In this document: piece after piece, positions 25,223 through 32,856 of the stretch
How the letters are laid out: each line of letters opens with the position of its first letter
Position numbering within the stretch: the first letter of the stretch is position 1
Source: Flavobacterium cheniae
GTDB lineage: Bacteria > Bacteroidota > Bacteroidia > Flavobacteriales > Flavobacteriaceae
Direction: 5' to 3'
Assembly (NCBI RefSeq): GCF_004363695.1
Contig: NZ_SNZC01000001.1
Location: 556,431 to 620,430 of the forward strand
DNA: 64,000 bases
The notes under the pieces: model-generated
What the model was told of the DNA's origin: nothing
Seen by the model: only the letters and a program-made list of their open reading frames with translations
The model's database searches: none
Position numbers and translations under genes: made by a program

Positions 25223-27394
25223 TTATTTTTTAACTTGAGTATCTGTACCTAATCTTTGTAAATAAGCAATAAGTGCTACAATTTCTCTATCTTTTAATGG
25301 AGACGCTGTTTCATTTCCGAATGATTTCTTAATATCAGGATTTGCTAATAAATTAGTTTCAATTTTAGTAGCTTGTTCATCCATATGTTTAAGTGCATTG
25401 TTAATTTCAGCTTCTGAATAAGGAACACCTAATGTAACCATGGCTTTCATTTTATCTTGAGTAGATGATTTATCCAACTCATTTTTAATTAACCATTGGT
25501 ATCTTGGCATAATCGATTTCTCATTTAAACCTTGAGGATCATACATGTGGTTAAAATGCCATACGTCATCTCTACCTCCATTAAAAGGTTTTCCTTTAAC
25601 ACCTTCACGAGCTAAATCTGGTCCAGTACGTTTAGAACCCCATAAGAATGGATGGTCGTAAACGAATTCTCCTGCTTTAGAATAATCTCCATAACGTTCC
25701 ACTTCTGAACGGAACGGACGAACCATTTGAGAGTGACATCCCACACAACCTTCACGGATATATAAATCTCTACCTTCTAATTCAAGAGGTGTGTATGGTT
25801 TTACTGCTGATATTGTTGGAATATTTGATTTTACTAAAATCGTTGGTAAAATTTGGATTAAACCACCAATTAAAATAGCAACTGTAGTCAATAACATGAA
25901 TTGAACTGGTTTTCTTTCTAACCAAGAGTGTAATTTTTCACCTTTTAAACGGTTTGGAGAAATTACAGCTAAAGCTGGAGCTTCTACTAATTCGTTTTCT
26001 ACTGGAGAACCTTGTCTAACGGTTCTAATAATATTGTAAACCAATACGATAACTCCTGTAAGATATAAAGTTCCACCCACAGCACGCATCCAATACATTG
26101 GCATTAGTTCGGTTACTGTTTCAAGGAAGTTTCCGTATTGTAAAGCACCACCGTCTGGTTTAAATTGTTTCCACATAGAAGCTTGAGTAAATCCAGCAAC
26201 ATACATTGGAAGCGAATATAAAATAATACCTAAAGTACCAATCCAGAAATGGAAATTCGCTAATTTCTCAGAGAATAATTTCGTTTTTGTCATTCTTGGG
26301 ATTAACCAATAGATCATACCAAATGATAAGAAACCATTCCAAGCTAAAGCTCCAACGTGAACGTGAGCAATAATCCAATCCGTAAAGTGAGCAATAGCGT
26401 TAACGTTTTTTAATGATAACATTGGACCTTCAAAAGTTGCCATACCATAACCTGTAATAGCTACAACGAAGAATTTCAATACTGCATCTGTACGTACTTT
26501 ATCCCAAACACCTCTTAATGTTAATAATCCATTAATCATACCTCCCCAAGATGGAGCAATCAACATTACAGAGAAAACAACTCCTAAGTTTTGAGCCCAA
26601 TCAGGTAAAGCAGTATATAATAAATGGTGAGGTCCAGCCCAAATGTAAATAAAGATTAACGACCAAAAGTGAATAATTGATAATCTATATGAGTACACTG
26701 GACGATTTGCTACTTTTGGAACAAAGTAATACATCATACCTAAGAAAGGAGTAGTTAAGAAAAATGCTACCGCATTGTGTCCATACCACCATTGTACTAA
26801 AGCATCTTGAACACCAGCATAAACCGAATATGATTTCATTGCTGAAACTGGTAATTCTAAACTGTTAAAGATGTGAAGAACTGCAACCGTAACAAACGTA
26901 GCGATATAAAACCAAATAGCTACATAAATATGACGTTCTCTTCTTTTAATAATGGTTCCAATCATATTGATACCAAAAACTACCCAAATAAGAGCAATTG
27001 CAATATCAATTGGCCATTCTAATTCAGCGTATTCTTTTGATGTAGTAAAACCTAATGGTAATGAAATTGCTGCAGCAACAATAATTAATTGCCATCCCCA
27101 AAAGTGAATTTTACTTAAAAGGTCGCTAAACATTCTTGCCTTTAATAAACGTTGCATCGAGTAATAAATACCGGCAAACATTGCATTACCAACGAAGGCA
27201 AAAATTACCGCATTGGTGTGTAAAGGTCTTAAGCGTCCAAAACTTAAAAACGAAACGCCGCTCGTTAAGTTTGGAAACAAAAATAGGAAAGCTAAAATAA
27301 GCCCTACTAACATCCCCACTACTCCGAAAACGATACTAGCGTAGATGAAATTCCTTACAATTTTGTTGTCGTAATAAAATTGTTGCTTCTCCAT
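25223..27394 (-). CDS. ccoNO: Fused cbb3 oxidase subunits I and II (CcoN-CcoO)
   Basis: 723 residues. Residues 1 to about 470 are the 12-helix CcoN haem-copper subunit: R-P-L-H-T-N-A (low-spin haem His), W-Y-G-H-N-A-V-A-F and G-P-H-H-L-L-Y-T (CuB ligands), and W-I-I-A-H-V-H-V-G-A (haem ligands). After a linker and a further helix (about 500-520) comes the CcoO cytochrome c domain with E-G-C-V-G-C-H-S-Q-M-V-R-P and G-P-D-L-A-R-E-G, and the I-M-P-R-Y-Q-W Met ligand. The N-O fusion is usual in Bacteroidota and makes one polypeptide of the core. It reduces oxygen at low concentration and pumps protons. The ccoS gene lies 4 bp upstream. Confidence 0.97.
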   Translation of the reverse strand: MEKQQFYYDNKIVRNFIYASIVFGVVGMLVGLILAFLFLFPNLTSGVSFLSFGRLRPLHTNAVIFAFVGNAMFAGIYYSMQRLLKARMFSDLLSKIHFWGWQLIIVAAAISLPLGFTTSKEYAELEWPIDIAIALIWVVFGINMIGTIIKRRERHIYVAIWFYIATFVTVAVLHIFNSLELPVSAMKSYSVYAGVQDALVQWWYGHNAVAFFLTTPFLGMMYYFVPKVANRPVYSYRLSIIHFWSLIFIYIWAGPHHLLYTALPDWAQNLGVVFSVMLIAPSWGGMINGLLTLRGVWDKVRTDAVLKFFVVAITGYGMATFEGPMLSLKNVNAIAHFTDWIIAHVHVGALAWNGFLSFGMIYWLIPRMTKTKLFSEKLANFHFWIGTLGIILYSLPMYVAGFTQASMWKQFKPDGGALQYGNFLETVTELMPMYWMRAVGGTLYLTGVIVLVYNIIRTVRQGSPVENELVEAPALAVISPNRLKGEKLHSWLERKPVQFMLLTTVAILIGGLIQILPTILVKSNIPTISAVKPYTPLELEGRDLYIREGCVGCHSQMVRPFRSEVERYGDYSKAGEFVYDHPFLWGSKRTGPDLAREGVKGKPFNGGRDDVWHFNHMYDPQGLNEKSIMPRYQWLIKNELDKSSTQDKMKAMVTLGVPYSEAEINNALKHMDEQATKIETNLLANPDIKKSFGNETASPLKDREIVALIAYLQRLGTDTQVKK

Positions 27395-27398
27395 AAAA

Positions 27399-27593
27399 TT
27401 AGATTGATTTTTGTTTTTCTGTTTGTATTATTTTGTTAGGATTCTCTTTTACAATTTCATCGTCAAATAACATTCTGACTGATGGCGTGTAGTCATCATC
27501 ATATTGGCCACTTTTAACTGCTTTTATAAAAGCAATCAAAAAAGCTATAGCAACTACTATACTGATCGTGATTAATAAATAAATGACACTCAT
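27399..27593 (-). CDS. ccoS: cbb3-type oxidase assembly protein CcoS
   Basis: 64 residues: N-terminal transmembrane helix (about 3-25), then G-Q-Y-D-D-D-Y-T-P-S-V-R-M-L-F-D-D, the conserved CcoS segment. CcoS is needed to insert cofactors into cbb3 oxidase. It is the first gene of the ccoS-NO-Q-P transcript, preceded by a -7 box and a candidate Fnr-type site. Confidence 0.92.
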   Translation of the reverse strand: MSVIYLLITISIVVAIAFLIAFIKAVKSGQYDDDYTPSVRMLFDDEIVKENPNKIIQTEKQKSI

Positions 27594-27610
27594 ACCTTAA
27601 ATTGTGTTAA

Positions 27611-27639
27611 CAAAGTTACTTGTACTCCTTTTTATAAAA
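27611..27639 (-). promoter_or_regulatory. Promoter of the ccoS-NO-Q-P operon
   Basis: On the minus strand a perfect TAnnTTTG -7 box (TAACTTTG, 27611-27618) is preceded after 17 bp by only a weak -33 box (TTTT), which overlaps the edge of the dyad at 27639-27656. A poor -33 box next to a regulator site suggests an activator-dependent promoter. Confidence 0.65.
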
Positions 27640-27656
27640 CATGACTTTTATCATGT
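27639..27656. promoter_or_regulatory. Candidate Fnr/Crp-family binding site upstream of ccoS
   Basis: Perfect dyad ACATGA-N6-TCATGT. The geometry (TGA-N6-TCA) is that of Crp/Fnr-family sites. If transcription starts 5-6 bases past the -7 box, the centre lies near -41.5, the classical class II activator position. Confidence 0.6.
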
Positions 27657-27675
27657 ATTAAAATTTTCTTAAATA

Positions 27676-30063
27676 TTACTTCTTACTAGCGTACCAATTT
27701 GTCATAATTGTTACAAAACTTACAATAGTTATGGTGCTCAATGGCATGATGATAGCTGCAACAATTGGATCTAATTTACCTGTAATTGCATAACTCAATC
27801 CTACTACATTATATAATAAGGACAAACCAAAACTCATATAAATGGTCTTCATAGCGTTTTTAGAATAGCGCATATAAAAAGCAATCTTATCAAATTGTGA
27901 TGCGTCTAAAATTCCATCACAAGCTGGCGAAAAAACATTTACGTTTTCTGATATAGACAATCCTAAATTACTTTGAGCTAAAGCTCCAGCATCGTTTAAG
28001 CCATCGCCGACCATCATGACGTTTTTACCTTCATTTTGTAATTGTTCGATGTATTGAAGTTTTTGCTCTGGTTTTTGATTGAAAACTAAAGTGGTTTTTG
28101 CTGGCAACATTTTTTCTAATATACTACGTTCGCCATCATTATCGCCTGATAAAACCACTAAATTATAATGCTTCGCTAAATCATCAAATAATTGCTCTAA
28201 ACCTTTTCTGTACTGATTATTGAATACGTAACTTCCTTTATAAATACCATTGATTTCAACATGCACTTTGGTTTTCTTATGCGTGTTTTCGGTCATGGTT
28301 TTTAGGAATTGAGAGGAACCTAATTTTACTGTATTGCCATCGATTTCCGCAAAAATTCCTTTTCCGATAATTTCTTCGAAGCTTGAAGTTTCGATTTTGT
28401 CTTGGTTGGGAATAAATTCATACAATCTTCTACTTAAGGGATGATTCGAACCTCGTAAAACGTTTTTCAATAATTTTAATTCGGTTGGATTTAATTCGGT
28501 TCCTTCGTATGTAATTGCGGTTTTTTTATTGGTCGTAATCGTTCCTGTTTTATCGAAAACAATGGTATCTACTTTAGCTAATTGTTCGACTACCAAAGCG
28601 TTCTTTAAATATAACTTTCGATTGCCTAATATTCGTAACACATTTCCCAATGTAAACGGAGCCGTTAATGCCAACGCACACGGACAAGCCACAATTAAAA
28701 TCGCAGTAAAGACATTAAAAGCTGTGGTAACATCAATAAAAACCCAATAAATAAAGGAAACAACTGACAAAGCCAGTAAAGCCGGCGTAAAATAACGACT
28801 AATTCTATCCGTAATGTTTTTGTGTTGTTGTTCTACTCGTTTTTGGAAGACATCGTTGCTCCATAATTGAGTCAAGTAACTATTTGAAACCGAAAATAAA
28901 ACTTCCATTTCAATGACTTTTCCCATTTGTTTTCCTCCTGCGAAGACTTTATCTCCTGATTTTTTCTCAATCGGAACAGCTTCACCAGTAACAAAACTAT
29001 AATCAATAGAAGCTTTTTCGGAAATTAAAATCCCATCAACCGGAATTAATTCTTGATTTCGAATCAATAATCTGTCGCCTTTTTCAATATCATAGACTTG
29101 AACTGATTCTTCTTCTCCATTTGGTAATATTTTTGTGATGGCAATTGGAAAATACGATTTATAATCTCGCTCAAACGAAAGGAAATCGTATGTTTTCTTT
29201 TGGAATAACTTTCCTAATAACATGAAGAAAATCAATCCTGCCATACTATCGAAAAAGCCTTGACCGTAATCGAAAATAATATCGACCGTACTTCTTACGA
29301 ACATGACTACAATTCCTAAAGCAATTGGAATATCAATGTTCAACAAACCTGATTTCATGCTTTTCCAAGCGGAAACATAATAACCAGAAGCCGAATAAAT
29401 AAACGTAGGAAGCGATAATCCGAAAATCAACCAACGGAAAAATCCTCGGTATTGATCAATCCAATATTCTTCTACTTCAAAATATTCGGGAAACGAAAGC
29501 AGCATGATATTTCCGAAACAGAAAAACGCTACTCCTATTTTATAGATTAAACTTCGGTCAATTTTTTTCTTTCCTTCATCAAAATTTTCTAAACTGATGT
29601 AAGGTTCATAACCAATTGAACTCAATAAGTAAACGATATCTTTTAAAGAAGTTTCTTCGGGATTAAACGTAACACGGACTTTCTTTTCGCCAAAGTTAAC
29701 TTGAGAAGTACTTATTCCTGGTTGAAGTCTTTGTAGATTTTCCAGAATCCAAATACACGAACTACAGTGTATATGAGGAATGTAGAGTGAAACAATATGT
29801 GTTGTACGCTCTTGGAATTCCAATAGTTTTGAAACAATTTCTTCATTGTCTAAAAAGTCATATTTGCCCTGAATGTCTTGTGGAGTGGCGCCGGGTGCTG
29901 CCTGAAAGTCGTAATAACACGTTAAATCATTTTGACTAAAAATTTCGTACACGGTTTTACAACCATTGCAACAGAACTTCTTGTTGTCAAATAGAATCTC
30001 GTCTTTTTTTATAATTTCATTACCACAATGGAAACAATTTTCTGTGTCCATATATTTGCTCAT
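27676..30063 (-). CDS. ccoI: Copper-translocating P-type ATPase (CcoI-like) with N-terminal zinc-ribbon
   Basis: About 795 residues. The N-terminus has paired cysteines (C-F-H-C-G and F-C-C-N-G-C), then an HMA domain with H-C-S-S-C (about residue 100), transmembrane helices, C-P-C-A-L-A (ion-binding CPC motif), the phosphorylation motif D-K-T-G-T-I-T and M-V-G-D-G-L-N-D-A. This is the FixI/CcoI type of Cu-ATPase, which exports copper needed to load CuB of cbb3 oxidase, and its placement beside ccoS supports that. The start at 30063 (M-S-K-Y-M-D) is chosen over a longer reading; 30051 is also possible. It is transcribed toward ccoS and divergent from the Crp/Fnr gene. Confidence 0.93.
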   Translation of the reverse strand: MSKYMDTENCFHCGNEIIKKDEILFDNKKFCCNGCKTVYEIFSQNDLTCYYDFQAAPGATPQDIQGKYDFLDNEEIVSKLLEFQERTTHIVSLYIPHIHCSSCIWILENLQRLQPGISTSQVNFGEKKVRVTFNPEETSLKDIVYLLSSIGYEPYISLENFDEGKKKIDRSLIYKIGVAFFCFGNIMLLSFPEYFEVEEYWIDQYRGFFRWLIFGLSLPTFIYSASGYYVSAWKSMKSGLLNIDIPIALGIVVMFVRSTVDIIFDYGQGFFDSMAGLIFFMLLGKLFQKKTYDFLSFERDYKSYFPIAITKILPNGEEESVQVYDIEKGDRLLIRNQELIPVDGILISEKASIDYSFVTGEAVPIEKKSGDKVFAGGKQMGKVIEMEVLFSVSNSYLTQLWSNDVFQKRVEQQHKNITDRISRYFTPALLALSVVSFIYWVFIDVTTAFNVFTAILIVACPCALALTAPFTLGNVLRILGNRKLYLKNALVVEQLAKVDTIVFDKTGTITTNKKTAITYEGTELNPTELKLLKNVLRGSNHPLSRRLYEFIPNQDKIETSSFEEIIGKGIFAEIDGNTVKLGSSQFLKTMTENTHKKTKVHVEINGIYKGSYVFNNQYRKGLEQLFDDLAKHYNLVVLSGDNDGERSILEKMLPAKTTLVFNQKPEQKLQYIEQLQNEGKNVMMVGDGLNDAGALAQSNLGLSISENVNVFSPACDGILDASQFDKIAFYMRYSKNAMKTIYMSFGLSLLYNVVGLSYAITGKLDPIVAAIIMPLSTITIVSFVTIMTNWYASKK

Positions 30064-30104
30064 TTTACCTAAGCACAAATTTCTTACTTCGTGGCAAAAC
30101 AAAA

Positions 30105-30120
30105 TATGATAATTGTCATA
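30105..30120. promoter_or_regulatory. Candidate Fnr/Crp-family binding site between ccoI and the regulator gene
   Basis: Imperfect dyad TATGATAATTGTCATA (14 of 16 bases symmetrical) with the same ATGA-N6-TCAT core as the site upstream of ccoS. It lies in the divergent gap and just upstream of the regulator's -7 box, so it could mediate autoregulation and control of ccoI. Confidence 0.55.
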
Positions 30121-30127
30121 CTTTGTT

Positions 30128-30135
30128 TATATTTG
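30128..30135 (+). promoter_or_regulatory. -7 box of the Crp/Fnr regulator gene
   Basis: TATATTTG fits TAnnTTTG, 25 bp before the ATG. No good -33 box is present at the usual distance; the dyad at 30105-30120 occupies that region. Confidence 0.5.
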
Positions 30136-30160
30136 TATCAAACTCTAAACATTCCTTAAA

Positions 30161-30838
30161 ATGAGTAAATGCGAACAATGTATTGTGAGGCAATTTAGTT
30201 CATTAAAAGCCTTAAATAAAGAAGAATTGCTACGCATGGCCGATTGCAAAACATCTTATACCATAAAAAAAGGCGAACCTATTTTTGAAGAAGGTGAAGT
30301 AACCAATGGTATTTATTGTATAAAAGACGGAATTTGTAAATTATCTAAGTTAAGTGATAACGGAAAAGACCAAATTGTAAAACTAGTAAAACCAGGAGAA
30401 TTGCTAGGACAACGCTCAATGATTAGCGACGAACCTGCCAATTTAAGTGCCGTGGCGCTTGAAGACATGGAAGTTTGTTTTATTCCAAGAAGTGAAGTCA
30501 TGCAGTTTTTTAATCAAAATAATCAGTTTTCGATGAATGTGATGCGTACCATTTGCGACGATTTAAAAGGAGCCGATGATCACATGGTGAATATGGCGCA
30601 AAAAACCGTTCGCCAACGTTTAGGTGAAACTTTGATTTACTTAGAGGACACTTTTGGCAAAAACGAAGATGGCTCATTACACATTCAACTATCCAGAGAA
30701 GAATTAGCCGGAATGATTGGCACCGCAACTGAAAGTTGTATTCGATTGTTATCTGAGTTAAATAAATCAGGTTATATTGAGTTAACGGGTAAGAAGATTA
30801 CACTGTTAGATAAAAATAAATTAAAACGATTAACATAA
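30161..30838 (+). CDS. Crp/Fnr family transcriptional regulator
   Basis: 225 residues: cyclic-nucleotide-binding-type beta barrel (about 20-125), dimerisation helix and C-terminal winged helix-turn-helix with L-S-R-E-E-L-A-G-M-I-G-T-A-T-E-S-C-I-R-L-L-S. Cysteines at positions 4, 7, 29, 53, 59 and 106 are notable: the N-terminal C-x2-C with a further Cys recalls the [4Fe-4S] site of FNR, though spacing differs from E. coli. It is divergent from the copper ATPase of the cbb3 locus and is probably the oxygen- or redox-responsive activator of that locus. A terminator follows. Confidence 0.9.
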   Translation: MSKCEQCIVRQFSSLKALNKEELLRMADCKTSYTIKKGEPIFEEGEVTNGIYCIKDGICKLSKLSDNGKDQIVKLVKPGELLGQRSMISDEPANLSAVALEDMEVCFIPRSEVMQFFNQNNQFSMNVMRTICDDLKGADDHMVNMAQKTVRQRLGETLIYLEDTFGKNEDGSLHIQLSREELAGMIGTATESCIRLLSELNKSGYIELTGKKITLLDKNKLKRLT

Positions 30839-30841
30839 GAG

Positions 30842-30866
30842 AATCCGCTGAAGAGCGGATTTTTTG
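30842..30866 (+). terminator. Terminator of the Crp/Fnr gene
   Basis: 8-bp stem AATCCGCT with AGCGGATT, GAAG loop, T run, directly after the stop codon. Confidence 0.85.
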
Positions 30867-30955
30867 TTGGGAATTAATATCCTAATTTTATAAAAACCTT
30901 AAATACAACTTTGAAAATAATTTATTACTTTTGAGAATACCAAAATGAATCAGCT

Positions 30956-31192
30956 ATGGATATGACAGCCCAAATAAAAAAGAATTTAATTTCAAGAATT
31001 AAAGATTCTAAAGATTTGAATTTTCTTAAAGCGCTTCAAACTATATTTGATTCGTCTGAACAAGATTTATACCAATTATCTTCTGAGAAGCAATCAGCTA
31101 TTGAAAAAGGGAGAAAGGAAATTAAAGAAGGTAATTTTCATAAAAATGATGAAGTAATTTCAGAAATGCGAGAATGGTTAAAAAAGAAATAA
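30956..31192 (+). CDS. Type II toxin-antitoxin system antitoxin
   Basis: 78 residues, helical and charged. The C-terminal part (S-A-I-E-K-G-R-K-E-I-K-E-G-N-F then E-V-I-S-E-M-R-E-W-L) resembles the toxin-binding tails of RelB/ParD-type antitoxins found before ParE/RelE toxins in Bacteroidota. It overlaps the toxin gene by 19 bp, typical of such pairs. A TAnnTTTG -7 box (TACTTTTG) lies at 30926-30933. The protein should neutralise the toxin and repress the operon. Confidence 0.78.
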   Translation: MDMTAQIKKNLISRIKDSKDLNFLKALQTIFDSSEQDLYQLSSEKQSAIEKGRKEIKEGNFHKNDEVISEMREWLKKK

Positions 31193-31473
31193 TTTGGTCA
31201 GAATTAGCCAAACTTCAATTCAAAGCCATTTTAGAATATTATGTTGAAAGAAATGGTAACGAAAATTACAGTTTAAAACTGGTTGATGAAGTTGAAGATG
31301 TATTAAATACACTTTCAAAGTCTGAACTTATTGGAAGATTGACTTCAAACAAATGCAGTCGTGTTATTCCAATGAAAGTATATCTTATTTTTTATGAGAT
31401 AAATGAAAACAAAATAGAGATTGTTTCTTTTTGGGATAATCGACAAGATGTAGAACGTAGAAAAATTAAATAA
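31174..31473 (+). CDS. RelE/ParE superfamily toxin
   Basis: 99 residues with the RelE/ParE fold pattern: I-I-W-S-E-L-A-K-L-Q-F-K-A-I-L-E-Y-Y start helices, then strands R-V-I-P-M-K-V-Y-L-I-F-Y-E-I and I-E-I-V-S-F-W-D-N-R-Q-D. The F-W-D-N-R-Q-D ending is common in the ParE-like branch. RelE members cleave mRNA on the ribosome and ParE members poison gyrase; sequence alone does not decide here. Translation is coupled to the antitoxin by the overlap. Confidence 0.82.
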   Translation: MVKKEIIWSELAKLQFKAILEYYVERNGNENYSLKLVDEVEDVLNTLSKSELIGRLTSNKCSRVIPMKVYLIFYEINENKIEIVSFWDNRQDVERRKIK

Positions 31474-31562
31474 CTCTACTTAGGTGGATTTCTTGTTGAA
31501 TGAAGTTTTAAGAAATTAGTATTCAATAAAACTAAAAGATTACCAAAATAAATCTAGAAATT

Positions 31563-31874
31563 ATGCCAAATAAAAATGAGAAAGAAAGGCGCAAAATAAT
31601 TGTTAAAGAATTAAGATTAAAAGCAAAAAATGAATTTGAAAATAAACTTCCAATTAGTAGAGATTATTTTCTAAATCTATTTAATTATTTAGATGAAGAA
31701 CTTTCAGAAAATGAATGTGATCATAATTTAGAATTTACCATTAATTTTCTTAATTCTCAAAACATAAAAAATATAAACAAAGTAACAGATTGGCTTAAAG
31801 ACAATGGAGGTTACTGTGATTGTGAAGTTATTGCAAACGTGGAGGAAATGTTTGATGAAGATGCAATTTTATAA
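31563..31874 (+). CDS. DUF2695 domain protein
   Basis: 103 residues. The pattern C-D-H-N-L-E-F-T-I-N-F-L followed by W-L-K-D-N-G-G-Y-C-D-C-E-V-I-A-N-V marks the DUF2695 family; the Cys/His set could bind a metal, but this is not established. Function unknown. It lies 89 bp after the toxin gene and before a terminator, so it may be co-transcribed with the toxin-antitoxin pair. Confidence 0.78.
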   Translation: MPNKNEKERRKIIVKELRLKAKNEFENKLPISRDYFLNLFNYLDEELSENECDHNLEFTINFLNSQNIKNINKVTDWLKDNGGYCDCEVIANVEEMFDEDAIL

Positions 31875-31923
31875 TTTTTTTTATATCGATAGAACATAAT
31901 TCCACCACCCCACAAACTAAAAA

Positions 31924-31951
31924 AAAATCCGCTCATCAGCGGATTTCTTTA
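31924..31951. terminator. Bidirectional terminator between DUF2695 and rhodanese genes
   Basis: 9-bp stem AAATCCGCT with AGCGGATTT, CATC loop, A and T runs on the two sides. The stem core is the same as in the terminator at 30842-30866. Confidence 0.8.
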
Positions 31952-31952
31952 T

Positions 31953-32261
31953 TTATTCTGTTGGTCCCTCCCAATTAGAAAAACCACCTACTAAATTAAA
32001 GGTATTTTCAAAACCTAATTGTTCCATGGCGTTACAAGCGTTGGCACTACGTACACCAGCCGCACAATACACATAATAGTTTTTCGATTTATCTAATTCC
32101 TCTACTCTATAAATAAAACCTTGTCCTTTATATATATCGATATTTATAGCACCTGGAATAAAACCATCGTTAAATTCATCTTCGGTACGAACATCTACTA
32201 TTACGCCGTTTGCATCTTGCAAAAACTGGCTCCACCACGTATTTTGATCTAAGTTTGTCAT
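31953..32261 (-). CDS. Rhodanese-like domain protein
   Basis: 102 residues, a single rhodanese domain: V-D-V-R-T-E-D-E-F-N-D-G-F-I-P-G-A-I-N-I near residue 20 and the active-site loop C-A-A-G-V-R-S-A-N-A with the catalytic Cys at about residue 67. Such small cytosolic proteins carry persulfide sulfur; the physiological acceptor is unknown. It is monocistronic and divergent from the MarR operon. Confidence 0.9.
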   Translation of the reverse strand: MTNLDQNTWWSQFLQDANGVIVDVRTEDEFNDGFIPGAINIDIYKGQGFIYRVEELDKSKNYYVYCAAGVRSANACNAMEQLGFENTFNLVGGFSNWEGPTE

Positions 32262-32328
32262 CTTTATTTTTTTTCAAAAGTACTATCAAAAAATGCATTT
32301 TTAAAATTTTAACAAAAATTTATTAAAC

Positions 32329-32344
32329 ATTTGTACATACAAAT
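32329..32344. promoter_or_regulatory. MarR operator O1
   Basis: ATTTGTA-CA-TACAAAT: two perfect 7-bp arms around two central bases. It covers the -33 box (TTTG, 32330-32333) of the MarR operon promoter. An identical copy lies exactly 30 bp downstream. Confidence 0.7.
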
Positions 32345-32358
32345 AAAATATTTACTAC

Positions 32359-32374
32359 ATTTGTACATACAAAT
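32359..32374. promoter_or_regulatory. MarR operator O2 overlapping the -7 box
   Basis: The second copy of the same 16-bp dyad. The -7 box TACATTTG (32356-32363) runs into its left arm; the spacer from the -33 box in O1 is 22 bp. Binding to both sites would block the promoter, so autorepression is likely. Confidence 0.72.
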
Positions 32375-32387
32375 TTTACAACATCAA

Positions 32388-32840
32388 ATGAGAATAGAAG
32401 AAATCATAAAACCAAATACTCCAATGGCAATGGAAAAGAAAACATTACTTAACGTGATGTATACTCAAAATGTCATTTCGGAAAAGTTTAATGAGATATT
32501 AAAGCCATTTGACCTTTCCCCAGAACAATTTAATGTATTGCGCATTTTACGTGGTCAAAAAGGAAAGCCTGCTAATATGTGTATGATACAAGAACGCATG
32601 ATTGCGAAAACCAGTAACACAACACGTTTAGTAGACAAATTGTTATTAAAAGAATTAGTGCTTAGAGAAATTTGCCCCATCAATCGCCGTAAAATGGAAA
32701 TTACCATTACCGAGAAAGGGTTGCAACTTTTACTACAATTGGATCCATCAGTAGAAGCTCATGAGCGCTCTTTTTCTAAAAATTTGACGGTTGAAGAATT
32801 AGAATTGTTAAACGAATTGCTAGAAAAATTTAGAAATTAA
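32388..32840 (+). CDS. MarR family transcriptional regulator
   Basis: 150 residues from the ATG at 32388; an earlier in-frame start would lie inside the operators. The winged helix is clear: L-S-P-E-Q-F-N-V-L-R-I-L-R-G, A-K-T-S-N-T-T-R-L-V-D-K-L-L (recognition helix) and the wing C-P-I-N-R-R-K-M-E-I-T-I-T-E-K-G. It lies 16 bp before a nitroreductase gene and then a YceI gene, so it probably represses this three-gene operon and responds to a small electrophile or phenolic compound. The inducer is unknown. Confidence 0.92.
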   Translation: MRIEEIIKPNTPMAMEKKTLLNVMYTQNVISEKFNEILKPFDLSPEQFNVLRILRGQKGKPANMCMIQERMIAKTSNTTRLVDKLLLKELVLREICPINRRKMEITITEKGLQLLLQLDPSVEAHERSFSKNLTVEELELLNELLEKFRN

Positions 32841-32856
32841 AAACCCAACATTTACT

